From assembly GCF_014692515.1 (NCBI RefSeq), contig NZ_JACOIK010000008.1, positions 1 through 64,000 of the forward strand: DNA of 64,000 nt, in the 5' to 3' direction. Under the pieces are notes generated by a model. That model was not told the origin of the DNA and searched no databases. It was given only the letters and a program-made list of their open reading frames with translations. Source of the stretch: Sphingobacterium micropteri. Its GTDB lineage: Bacteria > Bacteroidota > Bacteroidia > Sphingobacteriales > Sphingobacteriaceae. The translations under genes and the position numbers were made by a program. Of this stretch, positions 44,497-53,179 are shown in pieces (within the stretch, counting starts at the first letter, position 1; each line of letters opens with the position of its first letter).

Positions 44497-44676
44497 CTAA
44501 GTAAAAATCAATAACCAGATAAAAAATGTAACTCCAATCGGTTTTGAAAGCAAAAAGTAATCCTCAACAAAGTTTACAAATGGAAAATACATGAAGAACC
44601 ATATAATTATTATTCGTAGTACAAACGCATTTTTTTCTTTCTTTGAAATGCGAATAGTTTTAGTATTTGCTTCCAT
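44497..44676 (-). CDS. Small membrane protein, last gene of the redoxin unit
   Basis: A 59-residue protein from ATG 44676 to TAG 44497. A basic N-terminal part (TKTIRISKKEKNAF) precedes two membrane segments (VLRIIIIWFFMYFPFVNFV and PIGVTFFIWLLIF). The start lies 20 bp after the stop of the redoxin gene, which suggests one transcript. No family recognised; small size may explain why it is easily overlooked. Confidence 0.6.
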   Translation of the reverse strand: MEANTKTIRISKKEKNAFVLRIIIIWFFMYFPFVNFVEDYFLLSKPIGVTFFIWLLIFT

Positions 44677-44696
44677 TTTCGCCTACCAACTAATAT

Positions 44697-45989
44697 TTAA
44701 AGTATATTCTCTATTATAAACTCCTCTAATTGCGCTGATCTCATATCTACCCGCTGAATGACCCGCTCGCTGTTTACCAAATATGATGATGGATATTTGT
44801 ATATATTGTATTTGTTTACTTCCGTTTCAGCATCCTGAAGTTTAATCATCGTCCAATTTATGTTATGCTTATTCAACACTGCGTTGAGATCAGTTCTTAC
44901 ATCGCAGATTCCTACAAATTCTACCTTATCCTTATATTTGTTCGCAATGCGTGTTAGATTTGGTAAGTCTTGTAAACACGGGGCACATGTCGTACTCCAA
45001 AAGTAAATAAAAATCAGTTTGTCCTGATCCACACTATCCAACGTCCACAGATCGCCGTTTAATACATTTCGTCCGGATAATGCAGGAGCTAAAAACCCTG
45101 CTTGATCGGAAGCTTGGTGAACATTTCGATTATCTTTTACTGTCTTGATGGTATCAGTCAACATAGCAGCGCCTTCAATCTCTATAAATTTCCCGTCATA
45201 CAAAATGCGGGATAGTTTGAACGTATCGTCTCCCAAATTAAAATATTGTCCTTCTAAAACTCTCTTTTCCGGCGGTAACGCAGAAAAATAAGGTCTAGCA
45301 GGCACAACGAAAGCACCTCTATCCATTATATTTTTACAGAAATAATATGTATTGTTTTGGTATTTTAAAGTTGATAAATAAAATTGCGGGAAAGAAAAAT
45401 AAACATTGTTATTAATCTCCGATACGGAAATAATTAAGCTGTCGTTATGAACTTTGCCACCGTACCAATATTGATAAAAAACATAGTCTGGATTATTTGG
45501 TACGGAGGATGAATTATTTCTTCTACCAAGAGGCCTCACCACATCATCGCCAAAATCGTTATTCTGATTTCTATCAATTATATAATGCATTCCCAGACTA
45601 TCTCTCCCTATCACGACATTAATCCCGCAAGCCAGAGGTTCTTCTGCGTAATTCAACGAGTCTTTTAGGTCAATTTCCTCCGTTTCCAGTAGTTTGGCTA
45701 GACTTGAGCTCATCGTATCCAATCGCTGTACTGATTGGTAGATTAACTGCTTCGGATTTAATTCATAGTAATATTCTCGAACATCGGTCCAGTTTTCGGG
45801 AATATTTTTAACAGCAGGATATAATTCTTTTCGTTCACTATCTCGTTTCTCACTTATACCGAACGAGGTAATTCCATGAGGTCCGTAGCCATCAACTTTT
45901 TGTAATTCGATAGTAGTCTTCTCTTGAGAAAACAGCAATGTTATGTTAAAAATGCTATAAAGTAACAGGAATATCTTCTTCATTCTCAA
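44697..45989 (-). CDS. Secreted TlpA-like thioredoxin-fold protein
   Basis: A 430-residue protein with signal peptide (KKIFLLLYSIFNITLLFSQ) and, at residues about 315-430, a redoxin domain with FWSTTCAPCLQDLPNL holding the CxxC pair and the cis-proline region YKYPSSYLV. The first ~290 residues are a beta-rich domain without a family name. ATG at 45983 is an equally good start. It is probably a periplasmic thiol-disulfide or redox-sensing protein; the small membrane protein follows in the same unit. Confidence 0.8.
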   Translation of the reverse strand: MRMKKIFLLLYSIFNITLLFSQEKTTIELQKVDGYGPHGITSFGISEKRDSERKELYPAVKNIPENWTDVREYYYELNPKQLIYQSVQRLDTMSSSLAKLLETEEIDLKDSLNYAEEPLACGINVVIGRDSLGMHYIIDRNQNNDFGDDVVRPLGRRNNSSSVPNNPDYVFYQYWYGGKVHNDSLIISVSEINNNVYFSFPQFYLSTLKYQNNTYYFCKNIMDRGAFVVPARPYFSALPPEKRVLEGQYFNLGDDTFKLSRILYDGKFIEIEGAAMLTDTIKTVKDNRNVHQASDQAGFLAPALSGRNVLNGDLWTLDSVDQDKLIFIYFWSTTCAPCLQDLPNLTRIANKYKDKVEFVGICDVRTDLNAVLNKHNINWTMIKLQDAETEVNKYNIYKYPSSYLVNSERVIQRVDMRSAQLEEFIIENIL

Positions 45990-46428
45990 AAGTTCAAGTT
46001 TGTGGTAATAGCTTATAACGGTATAATATACAACAATAATAAGAATTATTTCCTTTACTCATTTATTATGAGGCATTTTTGGTTTCAAGCATATAATATT
46101 TATTTCAGTGTATAATGGGTTATATCCATCTTTTTTGGAGTTAAGATATTGCAAAGTTTATTATATATTTCAAATGTTTGGTCAATAAAGTTAACAAGTT
46201 GAATAAAGTCAGGGTTGATGTTTAATGTTCGGTTATTGTTATAAAAATGTTAGTCTTTTTTTAGCATTTTATATACTATGTTAAGGTAAGTTTTAGTTTA
46301 TTTGAGATAATTTATCTCAGACTAAATAACGAAATACGAACACGCAAACGAATAGAGAAATACCATTTACATTTTCCCATCCATTAATCATCTTGACACA
46401 GGAAAATTATATAAGATACAAGCTAACA
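45990..46428. other. AT-rich divergent intergenic region
   Basis: Very AT-rich, no gene. It must hold the promoters of the divergent redoxin and HD genes. Repeated GTTAnnnTTTTT-like words and a TTTGAGATAATTTATCTCA region near 46300 (GAGATAATTTATCTC is a perfect palindrome) could be a regulatory site. Confidence 0.45.
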
Positions 46429-47301
46429 ATGACATACGTAGATAAAATATATGGAGAAGTTGAATTTTCAGGGGTAATTGAAGAAATTATCAAGACCAAT
46501 GTTTTTCGGCGGTTGAAGAAAATTCATCAGGGAGGTTCTATTTTTTTAGTTAACCCCAAAATAAATCATACAAGGTTTGAACATTCGATTGGCGTGATGC
46601 TCATCATAAAAAAAGTGGGTGGTAGTCTTGAAGAACAAATCGCTGGATTGATTCATGATATTTCTCATACGGCATTTTCCCATTTAATTGATTATATACT
46701 TGAAATCGAAGGTGAAGATTACCATGAACATAGATATGCTGAAGTTTTAAAAGATCGTGAATTGGCTGCTGTATTGAATAAATATCGAATTGATGATACC
46801 CTGTTGGCTGATTTGGATAAATTTAGACTATTAGAATATCCACTACCTTACTTGTCAGCGGATAGGATAGATTATACACTTAGGGACATGTTTCAAATTG
46901 GGAAAATTTCACTTGCAGAGATTTCTTGGTTTATAAATGGTTTAGTTGCTTTTGATAATAGAATTGTCTTGAAATCCAAAGCGTATGGAACATGGTTTCA
47001 GGAACAATACAGCTTCCTCACAGCTGAATATTTTGAAGACGTAAAAAATATAGAGATAAATATGATAATGAAGACGATCATTAAAGATTGTCTACAAAAT
47101 GGAATTATTGAAGAAAGGGACTTTTTCAAGGACGACTTTTATCTTATTGACAAAATAAATCAAAAATCAGATTTAAGGCAATGGATTGATCGGATTAGAG
47201 TTAATGGGTTAAAAAATGAAAAGCTAACAACTAAAAAAAGAATAGTAGACCCTGAAATTATGGTAAATAATAAAATTTTGAGATTATCAGAAGTGAATTA
47301 A
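46429..47301 (+). CDS. HD-domain phosphohydrolase (SAMHD1-like)
   Basis: A 290-residue protein. ATG 46429 was preferred to the upstream TTG because the family begins with this D-x-I-Y-G-E segment (TYVDKIYGEVEF). The metal-binding HD motif is complete: HTRFEHSIGVM, then GLIHDISHTAFSH, and the distal aspartate in YLSADRIDYTLRD. Such proteins hydrolyse dNTPs or nucleotide second messengers; relatives act in nucleotide-depletion defence and in housekeeping. Its isolated position does not decide between these. Confidence 0.85.
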   Translation: MTYVDKIYGEVEFSGVIEEIIKTNVFRRLKKIHQGGSIFLVNPKINHTRFEHSIGVMLIIKKVGGSLEEQIAGLIHDISHTAFSHLIDYILEIEGEDYHEHRYAEVLKDRELAAVLNKYRIDDTLLADLDKFRLLEYPLPYLSADRIDYTLRDMFQIGKISLAEISWFINGLVAFDNRIVLKSKAYGTWFQEQYSFLTAEYFEDVKNIEINMIMKTIIKDCLQNGIIEERDFFKDDFYLIDKINQKSDLRQWIDRIRVNGLKNEKLTTKKRIVDPEIMVNNKILRLSEVN

Positions 47302-47420
47302 AATAGTTCCACAATGGTCATAATCCTGCCCCATATTGAGACTTTTTTTGATAGGGAGATGGTCGTTTCAGTCCTCAGAATGCAAACGGAATAACTTATT
47401 GTTCTATAAATTTAAGGTTA

Positions 47421-48377
47421 TTAAAATGGCTTAAGAAATTCCTGCCTCAGGGCATCCATTTTTTCAAACTGTTCCGCGGATACTTCTACATATTTCCCGG
47501 AGACAATATCCAGCAGCATGTTTTTCTCTTTTGCGTAGACGGGTAGCCATATTGGTTTTTCAGCAGCGTGTCGCATATCGCGAGCAATCTTGTCGAATAG
47601 CCTAGGAATACACTCCCACTGCAGGATTTCCTCCGCAGGGAGTTCTCCCAACATCTGATAACAGTATTGCATAGCGGCGGAATATTGCTCCCGGTTATTT
47701 ACGTATAGGTCTCCCCTGCTCCGTACCATCAGTTTTTCGCCTTCCGTTGTAAGAACAACCGGACGGATCGGTACGCCGCTCAATTGACTTAATATGGCCA
47801 TTCCCATGCGTACCTCCAGAGGTTTATTATATAATTGAACCTGCGTCCATCCTCTCTCTCCACTACCTCCTTCTTCTCCATCGACATAACAGATAACGTG
47901 ATATCCTTTTTTTAACAGTTGTTTTAGCTGTATAAGGGATTTTGAGCTGCTGGACCTTACAAACTGCAGTTCGCTCGCATTCGGCTTCCGCCCGAAACTT
48001 CTTTTGAACTGCTGCATATACGTCGGATATTGCTCTTCAAACACCTCGTCTTTCAGCAAGATGGCAATACCATATCCGCGCCGGATAAGTGCTCGCGCCA
48101 TGATCGCATAAGGGCCGATATGGAAACATGCCCATATCCGGGGACCATCCACTTTGGGCAGCTGTTTTTCCAATTGTGGAAGAAAGATATTGTCGTGTTT
48201 GAACGGTTCTTGTCGGAGATATGTTTGATGGATGTATATGATCGTCAATATCGATTCGTAACTATCCACTAATTTCCAATGGTAGAGCATTGAAGCTAGT
48301 TTGACGCTCTGGTTCCAGAAGATATGATTCTCTTTTGCCACAGGTGTTACCGATAACGCACTTGATGTGCTGTTCAT
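47421..48377 (-). CDS. LPLAT-like acyltransferase linked to a small peptide gene
   Basis: A 318-residue protein that resembles the lysophospholipid/lipid A acyltransferase (LPLAT/HtrB) superfamily: a histidine in ACFHIGPYAIMARAL where the family has HxxxxD-like signatures, a conserved ICYVDGEEGGSGERGW block and hydrophobic strands around it. The usual membrane anchor is missing. The last 40 residues (MLLDIVSGKYVEVSAEQFEK) look like a small substrate-recognition unit. It lies 60 bp after a 40-residue peptide gene; a second remnant of its C terminus is at 42.1 kb. Acylation of a small peptide is an inference from this pairing. Family assignment is moderate. Confidence 0.55.
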   Translation of the reverse strand: MNSTSSALSVTPVAKENHIFWNQSVKLASMLYHWKLVDSYESILTIIYIHQTYLRQEPFKHDNIFLPQLEKQLPKVDGPRIWACFHIGPYAIMARALIRRGYGIAILLKDEVFEEQYPTYMQQFKRSFGRKPNASELQFVRSSSSKSLIQLKQLLKKGYHVICYVDGEEGGSGERGWTQVQLYNKPLEVRMGMAILSQLSGVPIRPVVLTTEGEKLMVRSRGDLYVNNREQYSAAMQYCYQMLGELPAEEILQWECIPRLFDKIARDMRHAAEKPIWLPVYAKEKNMLLDIVSGKYVEVSAEQFEKMDALRQEFLKPF

Positions 48378-48437
48378 GTTTGATTTCAGTTAGTGAAAAG
48401 GGTGTCCGGATCACCCTTGATTTGGGACTAACTTGAT

Positions 48438-48560
48438 TTAAATGTAGTAAAGATTACATTTTCCATCGTTCTCAGTCAGTAGTATAAGACCTTGTTTTGC
48501 ATCGAGTATATTCGAGGCTGTCTCTGCCACATTTTGGATTTCATGAATGAATTGTTCCAT
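48438..48560 (-). CDS. 40-residue peptide upstream of the acyltransferase
   Basis: ATG 48560 to TAA 48438, too short for usual gene callers. The sequence MEQFIHEIQNVAETASNILD, then AKQGLILLTENDGKCNLYYI, has a helical first half, one cysteine and a tyrosine-rich end. Same strand as the acyltransferase, 60 bp before it. It could be a modified-peptide precursor or a small partner protein. No known leader motif (no GG) is present. Confidence 0.4.
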   Translation of the reverse strand: MEQFIHEIQNVAETASNILDAKQGLILLTENDGKCNLYYI

Positions 48561-48599
48561 GTTCAATTAATTTATTTGGGTTTATGAAAAGCATCTATC

Positions 48600-48750
48600 G
48601 ATCCTGGATAGATTGCCCTGTGATCACGGAACAAATATGCTGTATGTGGATGGAGAATTCCAAAAAAAACCGTGGACAGTAGTAAAACAGCGGTTTCGCC
48701 CCGGCGGAAAAAGCCGAACGGAAGAAAAGTGGAGGTTTCGGCTGAATAAT
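48600..48750. repeat. Dispersed repeat also present at 42.15 and 22.1 kb
   Basis: 48637-48740 matches 42150-42225 and a shorter part matches 22090-22135 (common words GGAGAxTTCCAAAAAAA and GAACGGAAGAAAAGTGG). Frames on both strands are open here. In the plus frame the differences between copies are partly silent (LYVDGEFQK versus LYVNGEFQK), which hints at ancient coding on that strand. Confidence 0.5.
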
Positions 48751-49249
48751 GAAAGGAAAAGTAGCACGAATATTTTTCGACATATCTTACCAGCCTCATA
48801 ATGGTATTAGTGTACGAACTAAGCAGAAAATCCATGTACCGATCGATGTCAAGAAAACGGCGGAGAAAAGATGGATGACCGAGCAACTCGGTCCTAGATC
48901 CGTAGAGGCACAGCCTAATATTCCGATCGATAATAACATTATAGACACCTTCGATATTGAGCCAGAGCCTCCAGGAGGTATGGGTGCATTCAGAAATTGG
49001 ATCGGACAGAATTATAATTACCCTCTGGAAGCAACTAGAAATAATGTGAATGGTACAATCATTATCAGGTTTGTCGTGAATAAAGACGGCAGGCTTAGCG
49101 ATTACGAGATCGTTAAGAACCTCGGACATGGTACCGCCGAAGAGGCCATAAGAATAATAAAAAAATCTCGCCCTTGGAAACCTGCCATTGCTGAAGGTAA
49201 ACCCGTCAGAGCCAAGTTCACCTTACCAATTATATTAAACACGCATTAA
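48749..49249 (+). pseudogene. TonB C-terminal domain protein without membrane anchor
   Basis: Residues about 75-166 form a TonB_C domain (FRNWIGQNYNYPLEATRNNV, then GTIIIRFVVNKDGRLSDYEI and AIRIIKKSRPWKPA). A working TonB needs an N-terminal membrane helix and a proline-rich span; here the first 40 residues come from the repeat region and have neither. ATG 48872 may be the first genuine coding position. Most likely the 3' part of a truncated tonB-type gene. Confidence 0.6.
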
Positions 49250-49341
49250 ATGACAGAAATTTGTATCCCTATATGGTGCTAGCAATAGAAAGTAAAGATC
49301 TAGACCGGAGGTGAAAATCTTCAACGATATGTTTTCGCTGA

Positions 49342-50289
49342 TTACAGCGTAACTACCACTTTACCAACAGTATGTCCCGTTTCAATCTGTAAATGTGCCT
49401 TTGCCATTTCTTCAAAACTGAACACGTGCGAAACGTAAGGTTTTAAAATGCCTTTTTCTAATAGTGAGGCGATCTTCTGCATATCAGTCCCACTGGAATA
49501 TACGGACATGAAATAGCAGGCATGTAAATGTTTTTCCTGAGCTTTGCGTTCATCTTCTTTTGTATGCCCAGAAGGCAAGGTAACTATTGTCCCAAACGGC
49601 TTGAGTACCTGCACTGACTTTTGAAAATTCTCCCCGCCAATGGCTTCCAAGACAAAATCAATATTAGATAGCTTCTCTGTAAAATCGATATGTTGGTAAT
49701 CGATGTGTTCATCTGCGCACAAACCGAGAACAAAATCCCGATTGGTAGTAGACGAGGTAGCAATAACATAGGCCCCGATATGTTTTGCAATCTGCACAGC
49801 AAAATGACCGACGCCCCCCGAAGCCCCGTGGATAAGAACTTTGTCCGTAGGTCTTAATTTTCCATAGCTGTCAAAAGCCTGCCAAGCCGTTAACGCAGAT
49901 AGTGTACTGGCAGAGGCTTCAATATGATTAATATTCCGAGGTTTCAAAGCAAGTTGTTCTGCCGGAGCGTTGACATATTCCGCGTACGCCTTACCATGAC
50001 CAACAAAATTCACCATACCAAAAACCTCGTCACCAATTTTAAACTTGCTAACCCCACTTCCGACTTCTGTCACTTCACCCGAAATATCCCATCCCAAAAT
50101 CAAAGGGTCATAATGGGCTAGATCTTCAGCCAACGGAGCCTGTCTGCTACGAACTTTCACATCCACCGGATTAACGCTGATTGCTTTTACTTTTATCAGC
50201 ACTTCATGCACTTCAACATGTGGTACTTCAAGATTTCTGTAAACAAGATTTTCGGTGTTTCCAAATTTATCCAATACGATTGCTTTCAT
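49342..50289 (-). CDS. NADP-dependent zinc-type/quinone oxidoreductase (MDR family)
   Basis: A 315-residue medium-chain dehydrogenase/reductase. ATG 50289 was chosen (50295 is equally possible) because the family begins MKAIVLDKFG. The catalytic-domain start is GYDISGEV-like (ILGWDISGEVTEVGSGV), the nucleotide-binding site is HGASGGVGHFAVQIAK, and there are no structural zinc cysteines, so it is of the quinone-oxidoreductase type. It is divergent from an AraC-type regulator gene that probably controls it. Confidence 0.88.
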   Translation of the reverse strand: MKAIVLDKFGNTENLVYRNLEVPHVEVHEVLIKVKAISVNPVDVKVRSRQAPLAEDLAHYDPLILGWDISGEVTEVGSGVSKFKIGDEVFGMVNFVGHGKAYAEYVNAPAEQLALKPRNINHIEASASTLSALTAWQAFDSYGKLRPTDKVLIHGASGGVGHFAVQIAKHIGAYVIATSSTTNRDFVLGLCADEHIDYQHIDFTEKLSNIDFVLEAIGGENFQKSVQVLKPFGTIVTLPSGHTKEDERKAQEKHLHACYFMSVYSSGTDMQKIASLLEKGILKPYVSHVFSFEEMAKAHLQIETGHTVGKVVVTL

Positions 50290-50308
50290 CTGCATTATAT
50301 TTATTATG

Positions 50309-50370
50309 CAAATATAGACTGATAAATAAGCTTTAAACAGGTACATTTCAAGTGTATTTCGGTATCTTTG
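50309..50370. promoter_or_regulatory. Divergent promoters of the oxidoreductase and AraC genes
   Basis: On the minus strand TATATTTG (50309-50316) lies 14-20 bases before the oxidoreductase ATG. On the plus strand TATCTTTG (50363-50370) lies 4 bases before the AraC ATG; if used, that transcript would be almost leaderless or start at a later ATG. The 80-bp interval must also carry the AraC binding site. Confidence 0.55.
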
Positions 50371-50374
50371 CAGT

Positions 50375-51205
50375 ATGTCGAGGGAAAACATCCATCAATC
50401 AATCGAAGTGTTCTATGAGAAAGTGGACGAATGCCCGCTACGTGACCGGAAGTTTAATTTCTTTGAATTTGTGTACGTTATTTCGGGGACAGGTTACCAC
50501 GTTGACAATGGAAACAGGTTTGCTTACCACAAAGGTGATATGTTCCTGATTACGCCAAACGACTGCCACGAGTTTGATTTGGAAACTACGAGTGAGTTTA
50601 TGGTCATGCGTTTTGGTGAAAACTATATAAACGAATACCAATGGAAAAGTATAGACCACATAGAATGTATCTTATACTACGCATCGCATTTATCGGGATC
50701 CGTCCTTATAAATAAGGAAGATGCACAGATGGTTGATTTACTTATACAGAACCTTCAACAAGCGATAAAGCATCAATCCATATACAACGAAGACCTTATC
50801 CGCCATTTGGTCAACGCTATCATTGTAATTACAGGAAGAAACATTGCAATGGTCAAACCTAATGGCGTTTCTTCTAATTCAGACGGACGGATATTACAGA
50901 TACTGGACTATATACAGGAAAATATCCGGCGACCGGATTTACTTAAAATCTCAGTAATCGCCGACCAATTTGGTATATCTCCTACCTATCTCGGCAGTTA
51001 TTTCCGAAAACAGTGTAACGAGAGTATTCAGCAATATATATCCTCTTACCGCATTCGGCTGATAGAGCATCGATTAAAGTTCAGCGATAAAAGGATTCAT
51101 GAAATAGCTGATGAATTTGGGTTTGCAGATGAAAGCCATATCAATAAATTCTTTAAAAGGCATAAAGGAATGAGTTTAAGAAACTTCCGCCTGAACGCTC
51201 AATAA
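50375..51205 (+). CDS. AraC-family transcriptional regulator
   Basis: A 276-residue regulator. An N-terminal cupin (FVYVISGTGYHVDNGNRFAY, then GDMFLITPNDCHEFD) would bind a small effector. The C-terminal 100 residues carry the two helix-turn-helix units (LKISVIADQFGISPTYLGSY and HEIADEFGFADESHINKFFK) with the AraC signature. The divergent oxidoreductase is the likely target. Confidence 0.92.
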   Translation: MSRENIHQSIEVFYEKVDECPLRDRKFNFFEFVYVISGTGYHVDNGNRFAYHKGDMFLITPNDCHEFDLETTSEFMVMRFGENYINEYQWKSIDHIECILYYASHLSGSVLINKEDAQMVDLLIQNLQQAIKHQSIYNEDLIRHLVNAIIVITGRNIAMVKPNGVSSNSDGRILQILDYIQENIRRPDLLKISVIADQFGISPTYLGSYFRKQCNESIQQYISSYRIRLIEHRLKFSDKRIHEIADEFGFADESHINKFFKRHKGMSLRNFRLNAQ

Positions 51206-51384
51206 TCTTGATATTGGTCGATCTTAGATATTCAATAAAAGTCGTAAAGTCCAAGATCTTCATCCAGATTCGTCATGTCTACATTTATCGCTCTCTACCA
51301 TACTGGTAGTTTGACACCGGACTTTGAGTTCATCTTATTCAAGAGCAGATGAAATGTATCTCGGTAAATATTCGAATTATTGGA
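51206..51384. other. Fragments of the duplicated membrane-protein element
   Basis: 51279-51304 matches the membrane-protein genes at 21248 and 42605 with one change, and TTAGATxTTCAATAAAA at 51226 matches 21619 near the altered end of membrane-protein copy 1. This is a third, tiny remnant of the same element. Confidence 0.55.
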
Positions 51385-51849
51385 TTAATTTTCATGAAAA
51401 TGATAAAGGAAAACGACATCTCCCAAATAAGCTGGCTTGACATGCCCTTTAATGGCTAATTTTGCCTGGATGACCGCTTTTATAGTACCTCTGAGATTGG
51501 TAATTGACTTTACGGTTGCCTCAAGCCGTACTTCACTGTCTACTGGCACAGCCTGACCGAACTTAAAATTCTCAATCCCATAATTGATTTCCATTTTTAC
51601 ATTTCTGACATCCGCAATCTGTTTCCACAGATAAGGGATAAGGGATAATGTTAGATAGCCATGTGCGATGGTCGATTTGAAAGGTCCATCATTTTGTGCT
51701 CTATCTTTGTCGACATGTATCCATTGATGGTCCAACGTTGCGTCAGCAAACCTATTGATCTGTTCCTGATCTATCTTATGCCATTCGGATACACCCACCA
51801 TCTTTCCCTCATAAGATTTATACTCTTCAAAACTGTTAATAATCACCAT
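51385..51849 (-). CDS. MaoC-like (R)-specific enoyl-CoA hydratase
   Basis: A 154-residue hotdog-fold protein with ATG 51849 preferred. The active site is in the hydratase-2 motif: INRFADATLDHQWIHVD followed by PFKSTIAHGYLTLSLIPYLW, with catalytic aspartate and histidine. It would hydrate enoyl-CoA in fatty-acid or branched-acid breakdown. The gene stands alone. Confidence 0.88.
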   Translation of the reverse strand: MVIINSFEEYKSYEGKMVGVSEWHKIDQEQINRFADATLDHQWIHVDKDRAQNDGPFKSTIAHGYLTLSLIPYLWKQIADVRNVKMEINYGIENFKFGQAVPVDSEVRLEATVKSITNLRGTIKAVIQAKLAIKGHVKPAYLGDVVFLYHFHEN

Positions 51850-52013
51850 AAAATAATCATAGATTGATAAATACAAGAAAGTTATTGTCGCAAGTATAAA
51901 AAAAGAACTTATAAAACGGAAATTTCAAAGGACAGAAATATGATCCTCCGAAAAGTTCATCATTTTATTTTAAAACCATGAAGAAAAATCTTAATTAAAA
52001 TATAACTTTCACG

Positions 52014-52970
52014 CTAACGCCATAACATCTGATTCGTAGCTGTCTCTACGTGTTCCGAACCCGTATGCCGAATCACTAAAACACCGTTTCCAGGATTTTT
52101 CCCTACTTTATACCTTTTCCCATCGGTAGGAATAATATTGAGATCCCACTTGCCAGGATGGAAAGTGCCAGGATAATAATTGGCTGCTACCAAAAGATAG
52201 CGACCATCTGGTGAAAAGACGGCCTCCCTTTCTTCACGGTCGCTTTCGGTAACTTGTACTAGATCTGTCCCATCAGCATTCATTAAATAGATGTGCTTAT
52301 CAATACGAAGCGCTATCTTGCTCCCATCTGCATTTACATTTATATTACCCCAATCCGAATAGCTTAATTCTTTTATGGGGACTATTGATGTATAGGGTGG
52401 ATCACTTTTGAGAATAAAATTTTCGAAAGTAAATAGTATACCGCTATTCGGCAACCACACGGCCTTGTTGCCTAGCGTAAGTGCAGTATTATTTACCCTC
52501 GGGAGGTGATGTTTTACATTGCCGTCCGTATCAAGGATAACGATACCGTGTTCAAAATCTGGCTGTATAAGGATAAGGGACTTATCAGGCGAGAGTAATC
52601 CACTAATCTGGCGATCTTCTCCATTGGGATTGTTGTAAACAAACTCTTTCGCGATACTATTGTTCTCTGAGTTGACAAGTTTAAAGTTGACTCTGTCAAA
52701 TTCTCCGGTAACAATTCCAGTTTCAAGCCGGATGTCTCCATCCCAACTGACGTCCCATCCATTTAGGGCATAGTTGTTTCGGTTGAAATATATACTTCGT
52801 GCATTGGTGTTAGGATCTAGTTTGTAGGTATGCTCTCCAGAATCGTACAACAATACGCCACTGAGATTATTATTTACTGGATTCTCTGACTGTCCGTCAT
52901 TCTTCGAACAGCCTGCGATGCTCAACCAAAGCCCCACCGACAGTAATAACCATATATTTACATCTTTCAT
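52014..52970 (-). CDS. Lipoprotein with TolB-like beta-propeller repeats
   Basis: A 318-residue lipoprotein; ATG 52970 gives the signal LLLSVGLWLSIAGC. The mature protein consists of strand repeats ending in PD40-like units (SPDGRYLLVAANYY, NADGSKIALRIDKHIYLMNA), typical of a periplasmic or surface propeller similar to TolB. No enzyme motif. Single gene; ligand unknown. Confidence 0.75.
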   Translation of the reverse strand: MKDVNIWLLLSVGLWLSIAGCSKNDGQSENPVNNNLSGVLLYDSGEHTYKLDPNTNARSIYFNRNNYALNGWDVSWDGDIRLETGIVTGEFDRVNFKLVNSENNSIAKEFVYNNPNGEDRQISGLLSPDKSLILIQPDFEHGIVILDTDGNVKHHLPRVNNTALTLGNKAVWLPNSGILFTFENFILKSDPPYTSIVPIKELSYSDWGNINVNADGSKIALRIDKHIYLMNADGTDLVQVTESDREEREAVFSPDGRYLLVAANYYPGTFHPGKWDLNIIPTDGKRYKVGKNPGNGVLVIRHTGSEHVETATNQMLWR

Positions 52971-53179
52971 AACAAATACATCTTTGTTTATAAATCCGCA
53001 TTCTTCTTTTATACAAATAAACACAAATCCAATCTTTAAGGGAATAACGGAAAACCAGTATTTTTTGCCCAGAAGAATCTATTACATGCCCCAAATCACA
53101 CCATAACGTTCATTAATGGTGAATAAAAAAGCCTCTGTACCAGGTTATGCTCACTAGACTCAGCTTGCCAATCCTTGCG

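Noticed and set aside
48572..49129. 185-residue minus-strand frame across the TonB fragment
   Set aside because: Antisense to the TonB_C domain, which has unmistakable motifs in the plus frame.
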